Part shown: one piece after another, positions 6,369 through 13,253 of the stretch
Position numbering within the stretch: position 1 is the stretch's first letter
How the letters are laid out: every line of letters begins with the position of its first letter
Origin: Anaerolineae bacterium
GTDB lineage: Bacteria; Chloroflexota; Anaerolineae; 4572-78; J111
Direction of reading: 5' to 3'
DNA length: 21,222 nucleotides
NCBI GenBank assembly: GCA_020433835.1
Contig: JAGRBY010000048.1
Location: 1 to 21,222 of the forward strand
Translations under genes and position numbers: made by a program
Notes under the pieces: generated by a model
Seen by the model: the letters and a program-made list of their open reading frames with translations, nothing else
What the model was told of the DNA's origin: nothing
The model's database searches: none

Positions 6369-7250
6369 TTAGAGCGTTTGATACCACTCGGCCAGGACCG
6401 TGCCGATTTGGTCGGGATGATCCTCTTGGAGGTAATGGATACCCTGGCCCAGATCAACCGTTTCCAAATTTTTGAGATGCTGTCGGCACCATTCAACAAC
6501 CGGTGCGGTCATAATTCCGCCAGGGGTGGCGTAGAAGAGCAGTTTAGGCAGGTCTGACTGTTGGAACTTTTGGTTGTAGGCGTTGACCGCGGCGGTAACA
6601 TCGGCCGGTTTGCCTGCGATAGGGATTTCGTTAGGCCAGCGCCAGACAGGTTTGCGGCTGGCGGGATCGGTGAAGGGAGCGCGATAGTGATCCATCTCTG
6701 CCTTGGTCAGCCCGCGCACAACAGCCTGGGGCAAGAGCTGTTCGACGAAGATATTTTGGTTGACGATCATATCCCAACCGACGTCCGGCGTGCGAAAAGC
6801 CTGGAAAAGTTCGCGGCTGTCGGGCGGAAATCCGTTCCAATCGGGGAGAGGTAGCAGGATGGCCTCCATAAAAGCTACGGCTTTGATATTGCTCTCGTGG
6901 CGCATGGCGTAGTGAAAGCCTAAGCCCGATCCCCAATCATGGATGACCAGCGTGATGTTTTTCAAGCCCAGGGCATCGATAAAACCGTCGATGTAGTGGA
7001 CATGATCGAAAAAGCTATATTCGATGTCCGGTTTATCGGACTTGCCCATGCCAATCAAGTCAGGGGCGATGCAGCGATCGTGGGGCGTTAGATAAGGGAT
7101 GATATTGCGCCACAGGTAGGATGAAGTCGGGTTGCCGTGCAAAAAGAGAATCGGATCGCCCGATCCTTCATCGACATAGTGCATTTTTGAACCATGAACT
7201 TCAATGTAATTGGCTTTGAATGGAAAATCTGCTGAAATGGTTGTCATCAT
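6369..7250 (-). CDS. dhaA: Haloalkane dehalogenase, class II (DhaA/LinB-like)
   Basis: 293 residues, alpha/beta-hydrolase fold. It hydrolyses carbon-halogen bonds of haloalkanes to an alcohol and halide. Every key residue of subfamily HLD-II can be seen: nucleophile D105 in VIHDWGSGLGFH, halide-stabilising W106 and N40 (HGNPTSSYLWRN), catalytic acid E129 after strand 6 (AFMEA), and base H272 in GIHYLQEDHP. Long stretches match Rhodococcus DhaA as I remember it, including CIAPDLIGMGKSDKPD and the cap-domain EMDHYR and PNEIPIAG motifs. AAAGGAG stands 3-6 nt before tandem ATGs at 7250 and 7247. No signal peptide, so cytoplasmic. It is monocistronic, with its own terminator and a 22-bp palindrome upstream. 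The substrate range cannot be read from sequence. Confidence 0.95.
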   Translation of the reverse strand: MMTTISADFPFKANYIEVHGSKMHYVDEGSGDPILFLHGNPTSSYLWRNIIPYLTPHDRCIAPDLIGMGKSDKPDIEYSFFDHVHYIDGFIDALGLKNITLVIHDWGSGLGFHYAMRHESNIKAVAFMEAILLPLPDWNGFPPDSRELFQAFRTPDVGWDMIVNQNIFVEQLLPQAVVRGLTKAEMDHYRAPFTDPASRKPVWRWPNEIPIAGKPADVTAAVNAYNQKFQQSDLPKLLFYATPGGIMTAPVVEWCRQHLKNLETVDLGQGIHYLQEDHPDQIGTVLAEWYQTL

Positions 7251-7301
7251 ATTCTCCTTTGATGATAAATAGACAGAGATAGGTTTATCGTATCACGTCA
7301 C

Positions 7302-7323
7302 TCCTGACATCTGTATGTCAGGA
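7302..7323. promoter_or_regulatory. 22-bp palindrome upstream of the dehalogenase gene
   Basis: Perfect 9-bp arms TCCTGACAT and ATGTCAGGA flank CTGT, 52-73 bp before the dehalogenase start codon. Size and placement suit an operator for a dimeric repressor, but no regulator gene adjoins it and no clear -35/-10 pair overlaps it. Confidence 0.45.
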
Positions 7324-7399
7324 AGCTTACTTGTTAAAGACGTATTCATTTCGCATTTATTACGCATTCGCTTGTTATTCTAAGTGGCCGTTACCTTTA

Positions 7400-7416
7400 A
7401 ACTGCGTAACGCATTA
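7400..7416. repeat. Extra copy of the MITE right end
   Basis: AACTGCGTAACGCATTA matches the right end of the neighbouring element (AACTGCGTAACTCATAA, 7575-7591) at 15 of 17 positions in the same orientation. It may be the scar of an earlier or deleted copy. Confidence 0.4.
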
Positions 7417-7459
7417 AGAATACCAATTAGCAAACGTGTTAAGGTTACCTTATAATTAA

Positions 7460-7590
7460 TAGGAGTTACGCACTTTAAAAGGTGACAGTCACTTCGATGC
7501 ACTAAATCGAGCTATGTGGGCCAAACGGACGCTCATTTCTCATGAATAAGTGACTGTCACCTTGCTATACGCCCAACTGCGTAACTCATA
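7460..7590. mobile_element. 131-bp MITE-like element, possibly Tc1/mariner-IS630 type
   Basis: The ends are TAGGAGTTACGCA (7460-7472) and its near-perfect inverse TGCGTAACTCATA (7578-7590), 12 of 13 matching, each bounded by TA. TA is the duplicated target of IS630/Tc1-mariner elements. Inside is a perfect 16-bp subterminal inverted repeat, AAGGTGACAGTCACTT (7479-7494) and its complement (7548-7563). There is no coding capacity. The right end is 8 bp from the ATG of the TVP38-like gene, so the element supplies that gene's leader. The IS630-type transposase at the window edge could belong to the mobilising family, but that is untested. Confidence 0.6.
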
Positions 7591-7598
7591 ATTGATTT

Positions 7599-8366
7599 AT
7601 GAGCGTGGGAAAGATTATGGGCCTCGTTACAATAAAGCAAGAGGTAGAAATACAACCGACCGAGCCACCATCATTTTTTGTTCGGCATCGGACTAAAATT
7701 TTGGCGCTGTTGTTTTGGTTAGTAACGGTCGGACTGTATTGGTGGGTAACAGATTACTACCATTTGTCGCCGGTGAAAAAAGTGATGGTGGTGCAAGATT
7801 TATTTACCGTTGGGGTGTATGGCCCACTGCTGTTTATTGTGCTTTTTATGCTGCAACCGCTGGTTTTCTTTCCCTCGTTTATTTTGGGTATCGCCGGGGG
7901 CATGCTGTATGGGCCGTTTGTGGGAACGCTGTTGGTCATCGTAGGGGCAAACGGTGCGGCCAATGTTTGCTATTTAGTAGGGCGCTTTTTTGGTTGGAAT
8001 ATTGTTGACAGCCGAGCGGATGATGCAGGCTTTATCCGGCGCACGATGAACGATGCCCGTAATAACACCTTTGAGACCATTCTCGTTCTCCATCTTTTGT
8101 TTGTGCCGTTTGATCTTGTTAATTACCTGGCCGGCTTTTTCAGAATGGATTGGCCGAAATTTGCAGTGGCTACCGTTATTGGTGCCATCCCCGGTATTTT
8201 AACGTTTGTTCTCTTCGGTGCCTCACTTGAAGGTGATCTTTTAGCCGGCAAGCCGGAGCTAAATTTTTTAACATTGGCGTGGTCGGGAGGTATGCTCATT
8301 TTTGGAATTGCTTTATCGCGCGTGGTTAAGTGGCGTGAAAGAAAATTGGCAAAGATAAGAAGTTAA
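7599..8366 (+). CDS. TVP38/TMEM64 (DedA-superfamily) integral membrane protein
   Basis: 255 residues. A short cytoplasmic N-terminus is followed by a membrane segment at about 33-51, hydrophobic segments near 70-130, 160-180 and 187-208, and a last helix at 224-242 with a basic tail (KWRERKLAK). The family core is clear: FFPSFILGIAGGMLYGPFVG (91-109) continuing GANGAANVCYLVGRFFG (116-132), and the second half FRMDWPKFAVATVIGAIPG. DedA-superfamily proteins include lipid scramblases and flippases; the substrate here is unknown. Neither ATG 7599 nor ATG 7617 has a strong ribosome site. The start lies just outside the MITE-like element, so expression may depend on it. Its stop codon is one base from that of the convergent sensor gene. 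Confidence 0.85.
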   Translation: MSVGKIMGLVTIKQEVEIQPTEPPSFFVRHRTKILALLFWLVTVGLYWWVTDYYHLSPVKKVMVVQDLFTVGVYGPLLFIVLFMLQPLVFFPSFILGIAGGMLYGPFVGTLLVIVGANGAANVCYLVGRFFGWNIVDSRADDAGFIRRTMNDARNNTFETILVLHLLFVPFDLVNYLAGFFRMDWPKFAVATVIGAIPGILTFVLFGASLEGDLLAGKPELNFLTLAWSGGMLIFGIALSRVVKWRERKLAKIRS

Positions 8367-8367
8367 A

Positions 8368-9867
8368 TCAGCACGGGAGGCACGGAAAGTAAACCTCAAT
8401 ACGGGTGCCTTTGTTGAATTGACTCTGAATACGAATATGCCCCTGATGTTGCTTCACAATCCCTAAACAGGTGGCTAATCCCAAACCCGTCCCTTGACCG
8501 ACGGGTTTTGTTGTAAAAAAAGGCTCGAACAAATGTGATTGTACCTCTGTTGTCATGCCGGTGCCGGTATCCGTTACGGCCAACAATGCATACTCGCCCG
8601 GCGGGATATCGCCGCTTTGTCCCGACCGACTCGAGGGCACAAGTACCCTTTGGGTTTCTATAGTCAAGTGGCCCCCATTCGGCATCGCCTCGCAAGCATT
8701 AACAATGAGATGATCCAATAACTGCTCAAATTGATCCGTATCGAGCTTGACTTCTCCTACATTGGGCGCGAGTATAAGGTTGTGGATAATTGTTTTCTCA
8801 ATTGAATGGGTAAGGCTATGATCTATATATTCTACTAAAATATTAAAATCAATTTCTTGTAGCTGCATGCGGTTTTGACGCGTGAACATCAGTAATTGTT
8901 GGGTGAGAGAGGCCGCATGTTCGCTGGCTTCTAAAACGCGGGCCAAATCTTCTTTAGCCTGATGATCTTCCGCAATGGTTTCTTGAGCAAAGGTTACATA
9001 ACCAATTATTGAGGTTAGCAAGTTGTTAAAGTGATGGGCGATACCTTCAGCCAACTGACCTAAAGCCTCTAATTTTTTAGATTGGTGGAGCTTCGCTTCT
9101 AACTGTCGCTGTTGTGTAATATCGCGAAAAACAAGTACGCCCCCGTTGGTCATACCCTGATCGTCGATGATAGGGGCGTTGCTGTGGGAGACGGGGATTT
9201 TGCGGCCTTGTTTCGTAATAAGAAACGTAGTGTGCTCCAGGTTAATACTTGGTTCTGTATCGGCTGGCACCATAAGGTCAGACAGAGCAGCCGGCTCCAT
9301 TTTTTCTTTGGTTAGCCTTAAAACAGTGGCTATGTCTTCTCCAAAGGCCTGGGTAGGCCGCCACTGGGTCAAATGCTCGGCAGCCCGATTCATAAATGTA
9401 ACTTTGCCATGAATGTCCGTTGTAATAACGCCCTCGCCAATACTATTAAGGGTGGCTTTAGACCATTGTTCTTTTTCTTTTAACTTTTGTTCTAAAGAGT
9501 GCTTATATAAGGCCATCTCAATTGTTGTTCTCAAATCGCGGGCCTGGTACGGTTTTAGTAAATAGCCAAAGGGCTCGGTAATTTTGGCACGTTGTAACGT
9601 AGCATCATCATCATAAGCTGTTAAATAAATAATAGGGATATCAAAATTGGTGCGAAGGTAGGCGGCGGTTTCGATACCGTCAAAATTCCCTTTGAGCTGA
9701 ATATCCATGAGAATCAAATCCGGTGTCGTTTTAGCCACTTTGTCCAAGGTTTCTTGACCGGAGGCCGCGATGCCGACCACTTCGTATCCCAATCCGGTTA
9801 GTTTGCGCTGAAGGCTGATGGCCACCAAACGTTCATCTTCCGTAATAAAAATACGATGCTTTCTCAC
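8368..9867 (-). CDS. REC-PAS-histidine kinase hybrid signalling protein
   Basis: 499 residues. An N-terminal receiver domain (1-120) has acidic E10/D11, phospho-acceptor D55 (LILMDIQL), T83 and K105. A PAS domain (about 130-255), HisKA and HATPase follow. The H-box is GIAHHFNN (H278), again with His at H+1. N-box N390, DTGTGM (433-438) and GQGTGLGL (457-464) are intact. The GTG start overlaps the TGA of the upstream 790-residue kinase by four bases (GTGA), so translation is probably coupled. The likely circuit is that the upstream kinase phosphorylates D55, which tunes this protein's own kinase (inference). There is no DNA-binding output. The kinase core is a near paralogue of the 3648-5732 kinase (shared QFEQLL, LIVNACEAMP, FEPFFTTK). 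Confidence 0.93.
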   Translation of the reverse strand: MRKHRIFITEDERLVAISLQRKLTGLGYEVVGIAASGQETLDKVAKTTPDLILMDIQLKGNFDGIETAAYLRTNFDIPIIYLTAYDDDATLQRAKITEPFGYLLKPYQARDLRTTIEMALYKHSLEQKLKEKEQWSKATLNSIGEGVITTDIHGKVTFMNRAAEHLTQWRPTQAFGEDIATVLRLTKEKMEPAALSDLMVPADTEPSINLEHTTFLITKQGRKIPVSHSNAPIIDDQGMTNGGVLVFRDITQQRQLEAKLHQSKKLEALGQLAEGIAHHFNNLLTSIIGYVTFAQETIAEDHQAKEDLARVLEASEHAASLTQQLLMFTRQNRMQLQEIDFNILVEYIDHSLTHSIEKTIIHNLILAPNVGEVKLDTDQFEQLLDHLIVNACEAMPNGGHLTIETQRVLVPSSRSGQSGDIPPGEYALLAVTDTGTGMTTEVQSHLFEPFFTTKPVGQGTGLGLATCLGIVKQHQGHIRIQSQFNKGTRIEVYFPCLPC

Positions 9868-12236
9868 GAAATTTTCTCCATTTGAACAGGTTTAGGGAAG
9901 GATATCTGGAAAAATGTACCATTATTTTTGCTTAGCGTTATCGTCCCTTCAAGCTGTTTAACAAACGTATCGACCAAAAGCAAACCCAGCGACTCGCTTT
10001 GATCCATGGTTACATTGGCCGGAAAACCAATGCCATTGTCGGCCACTGTTAAAACTACACGCGCTTGATCAGTATACAATTTTATCTGTATTTGACCAAC
10101 CCGTTCGTTAGGGAAGGCATGCTTTAATGCATTGGCAACCAGTTCATTAATGATGAGTCCACAGTAAAGGGCCGTATCAATAAGAAAGTAACACTCGTCA
10201 ATTTCAAGTGTTAGATTTATCTGATTAGCGTGGCTTATGTAAGCGGCCTGAAGCTGATCGATAAGGTTATAGATATAATCAGGCACGCTGATATGGTTGA
10301 GATTTTCAGAACGATAAAGGGCCTGATGGACAAGCGCCATGGCTTGAATGCGGGTTTGGCACTCTTCAAGAATTTTGATGACGTTTTTATCGGTTAAATA
10401 TCCAATTTGTAGTTCGAATAAGCTGGAAATAAGTTGAAGATTATTTTTAACACGATGATGAATTTCGCGGAGCAGCACTTCTTTTTCTTGAAGCGAAGTG
10501 CTGAGCTGCTGCCGGGCCTGTTTTTGTTTGGTAATGTCAGTGGCTGTACCTATGATTCGATTCCAACTGGTTTGTCCATCTGGGATGATACTGCCACGCA
10601 CTAAAAACCAGCGATAGTCTCCCTCCTTGGGGCGCAGACGACATTCAAATTCGAATTGACCGGTTAAATTGTGCAAATGCATTTCTATGGCTGTGGTGAC
10701 ATAATCGAGATCATCAGGATGAATAATGTGCCGCCAAAACTGGTCTAGATGGTGATAATCTTGACTGGAATAACCAAGAATTTCCATCAAGCCGGAGTCG
10801 TTATAAGGGCGTTCGGTATCGAGCCGCCATTCCCAAACCCAAACTTGGCCGGCTGTCGTAGCCAGTTCGTATCTTTTTCTAATTTCTTGAAGCTCGGCTT
10901 CGGTTCGTTTTCGTTCCGCCTCTATCTCTTTTTCTTGGGTTACAATTCGGCCACAGCCAACCGTCCCAATCATTTCTCCGTTTTCGTTCCAAAAGGGCGC
11001 TTTGTAAACATCGGTGTAGAGGAATTGCCCATCAGCTTTTCCATATTCGTCAAAGCGCTGTGGGCGATGTGTGCGCAGCACAATTTCATCTGAGGCGGCG
11101 CAAATTTTGTCGAACGTATGCCAAGTTGGGTCGTAAGGATGCATTGTTCTTTCTCTGTGGGCAAAATATAGGTGTGATTTACCCACAGGTTCATCGGTAT
11201 TTTTAGCATTAAGCAGCTTTCTGCATGTAGCGCGATTGGCAAAAAGGAAGCGATTTTCCAGGTCTTTAGCCCAGATCATATCGGGCACGTTGTCGCACAT
11301 AAGCCTGACCATTGAATATAATGAGCGAAACTGCTCTTCACTTTCTCGAAGCGCCTTTTGCGCTTGGCGCTGCTCTGTTACATCTAAGCCAATGCCCCAT
11401 GAAGCCCAATTAGCTACCGGAAATGGTTTAGCCACGGCCGACCACAAAATAGTCCTTTTTTGTCCGGCTTTGGTAGTTAGTATCCACTCCCAGTTCTTAT
11501 AAGTATGGGCTGGATATTGCTTACCGGCCGTAGCAAGCATCGAGTCGAGATATTCCTTATCCGGATACAGCAGTTCCCACGCTTGGGGGTTGCCGATAAT
11601 CTCTTCAGCCTTATAGCCCGTAACCTGTTCACAGGCTTGGTTCCAAACCACAAACTCAAAGTTGTCACCTACGGCATTGACCATAACCGGCATATTTTCG
11701 ACAACCATACGCAGGCGTTCTTCGCTATGTTGTAGAGCATCTTCCATCTTTTTTCTGTCGGTAAGGTCAATATTGACCCCCATCATGCCTTCTATTTTTT
11801 CGTCAACATAAATAGGAGTAACAATTTTGCGAAGAAACTTCCAGTCACCGGCGGGTGTTGTCATCCCCATTTCTTCGGTAATTGTTTCACCGGCCAACAC
11901 CCTGCGGTTGTTTTGCCGCCAATGTTCAAGCGTTGCTTCATCAAGGCTGGTAATATCATCAAGGGTTTGACTCTGCATATCGCCCCAAATTTGGGCTTTA
12001 ACTTTACTTTCTATGAGCATGCGTTGATTTAGGTCTCGCGCCCAAAAATCGATAGGAAGATTTCTTAATAAGGTTCGCCAGATGGTCTCTTTCTGCTGCA
12101 ATTCATCAATCGTCTCTTTTTGTTGAGCAATTTCTTGACGTAATTGATGGTTGGTATGTTCCATTTCGGTGATTGTACGTCGTAACAGGGCTAGTTCAGC
12201 GTGATATTGATCAATTAACATGCTTTTGTCATCCAT
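9864..12236 (-). CDS. Four-PAS HisKA_2-type sensor histidine kinase
   Basis: 790 residues. A coiled coil (10-50) is followed by four PAS/PAC units (about 51-165, 170-290, 300-435, 455-570). The third has a long insert, and the fourth ends GTATDITKQKQA. Next come a HisKA_2 domain with the HHRVKNNLQLISSL motif (593-606) and a HATPase with N-box NELVANALKHAF (N697) and DNGIGF (733-738). HisKA_2/HWE-type kinases often phosphorylate stand-alone or hybrid receivers, which fits the coupled downstream REC-PAS-kinase. No transmembrane segment, so it senses in the cytoplasm. AAGGGAG lies 8 nt before the ATG, within a small dyad that could mask it. The two genes form a two-gene operon, and the last codons MEKIS supply the next gene's ribosome site. 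Confidence 0.93.
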   Translation of the reverse strand: MDDKSMLIDQYHAELALLRRTITEMEHTNHQLRQEIAQQKETIDELQQKETIWRTLLRNLPIDFWARDLNQRMLIESKVKAQIWGDMQSQTLDDITSLDEATLEHWRQNNRRVLAGETITEEMGMTTPAGDWKFLRKIVTPIYVDEKIEGMMGVNIDLTDRKKMEDALQHSEERLRMVVENMPVMVNAVGDNFEFVVWNQACEQVTGYKAEEIIGNPQAWELLYPDKEYLDSMLATAGKQYPAHTYKNWEWILTTKAGQKRTILWSAVAKPFPVANWASWGIGLDVTEQRQAQKALRESEEQFRSLYSMVRLMCDNVPDMIWAKDLENRFLFANRATCRKLLNAKNTDEPVGKSHLYFAHRERTMHPYDPTWHTFDKICAASDEIVLRTHRPQRFDEYGKADGQFLYTDVYKAPFWNENGEMIGTVGCGRIVTQEKEIEAERKRTEAELQEIRKRYELATTAGQVWVWEWRLDTERPYNDSGLMEILGYSSQDYHHLDQFWRHIIHPDDLDYVTTAIEMHLHNLTGQFEFECRLRPKEGDYRWFLVRGSIIPDGQTSWNRIIGTATDITKQKQARQQLSTSLQEKEVLLREIHHRVKNNLQLISSLFELQIGYLTDKNVIKILEECQTRIQAMALVHQALYRSENLNHISVPDYIYNLIDQLQAAYISHANQINLTLEIDECYFLIDTALYCGLIINELVANALKHAFPNERVGQIQIKLYTDQARVVLTVADNGIGFPANVTMDQSESLGLLLVDTFVKQLEGTITLSKNNGTFFQISFPKPVQMEKIS

Positions 12237-12239
12237 GGA

Positions 12240-12257
12240 TCACTCCCTTGCGAGTGA
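12240..12257 (-). promoter_or_regulatory. Dyad over the ribosome-binding site of the sensor operon
   Basis: TCACTC (12240-12245) and GAGTGA (12252-12257) flank CCTTGC. In the transcript the Shine-Dalgarno AAGGGAG is partly in the loop and partly in the 3' arm, three bases from the ATG. It could act as an operator or as a short RNA hairpin limiting initiation. Confidence 0.3.
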
Positions 12258-12453
12258 CTCAGTCATTTTTGGGATAAATGAAGAGGAAAGGCTTTATGAA
12301 ATTAGAAGAGTACTCGCTGATTTAACTTGCTGATTTGAAAGGAAATAAAGTAGCAGAAAAGGTTATCAGTTTATGTGGATTTATTCAATATAACAGAAGA
12401 TAATAAAAATGTAAACACCGCCAGAAACTGTTTGGATAATGATGATAAGCGGA

Positions 12454-13245
12454 TCATTTTGCCGATCGACCGCTGTATCGGCTGAGGAGATAGTCCATAA
12501 ACCACGGCCATACCGTGCTGACCGTAACAAATGCGCGGTCAAATAACGTGATAAAAACATCGCGTCGTTCGTGACGGATTGTTTGCAAAATGGCGTGGGC
12601 AACACGTTTAGGCGGTACACCCTCTATCCGACCGCGCCCCAACGGACTATCGCCTAACGAGTTGTCGTTGAAGCGGGTAGCCGTGACGCCGGGATAAACG
12701 GTGCTGACACGAATATTATCGCGTTTAAGTTCGATGCGCAGACTTTCGGCCATTTTTTCCAGTGCCGCCTTGCTCGCACAATAACCGGCGATACCTGGCA
12801 TTGCCCGTCGGCCAACAATAGAAGAGATATTAATGATAAGGCCACCTTGGGGATTGGCTTTGAAATGAGGAATAGCCGCTTGAATAAGCGCAACCGGCCC
12901 AAAATAGTTGACATCCATAACCCGCCGCGCCTCCGCCTCATCGAGTTTCGTTACCTCATCGCGTACGCCAATAGCCGCATTGTTGATGATAATATCCAGC
13001 CGGCCAAATGTCTTAATGGTGACCGCAACTAAATTGGCAGCTTGAGCCGTGTCGCCCATATCGATTGCAACGGCAATGGCTTGTGTCCCCTTGATGTTGA
13101 GTTCGCGCACCAATGCATCAAGGCGCTCTTGGTTTCGTGCCGCTAGAGCCAATTGGCAACCGGTTTGTGCCAAATGGTGAGCTGTAGCCAAGCCGATACC
13201 TTGGGTGGCCCCTGTCAAAATTACCACCCGTCCTTGCGGATCCAT
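12454..13245 (-). CDS. Short-chain dehydrogenase/reductase (classical SDR)
   Basis: 263 residues with the full classical SDR set. The TGATQGIG nucleotide-binding loop is at 11-18, and R37 in AARN favours NADP(H). NNAA is at 88-91, with N113, S142 (NISS), Y155 and K159 (YCASK). The C-terminal 60 residues form a hydrophobic extension (VSTVWPWFMDYLLSRYSG) like that of membrane-associated SDRs such as the DHRS7/DltE-like group. The substrate is not predictable. The start codon is 8 nt after the stop of the glycosidase gene and lacks a clear Shine-Dalgarno, which suggests expression by translational coupling from that gene. A functional link between the two is not evident. Confidence 0.9.
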   Translation of the reverse strand: MDPQGRVVILTGATQGIGLATAHHLAQTGCQLALAARNQERLDALVRELNIKGTQAIAVAIDMGDTAQAANLVAVTIKTFGRLDIIINNAAIGVRDEVTKLDEAEARRVMDVNYFGPVALIQAAIPHFKANPQGGLIINISSIVGRRAMPGIAGYCASKAALEKMAESLRIELKRDNIRVSTVYPGVTATRFNDNSLGDSPLGRGRIEGVPPKRVAHAILQTIRHERRDVFITLFDRAFVTVSTVWPWFMDYLLSRYSGRSAK

Positions 13246-13253
13246 AGGCCAGC

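Noticed and set aside
6203..6499. 98-residue minus-strand frame
   Set aside because: It overlaps the dehalogenase 3' end in another frame and reads through its terminator; it has low-complexity basic composition.
12258..12453. Possible promoter or small RNA between the sensor operon and the SDR gene
   Set aside because: AT-rich with only a short direct repeat (GCTGATTT twice); no well-spaced promoter pair or stable hairpin was found beyond the dyad at 12240-12257.
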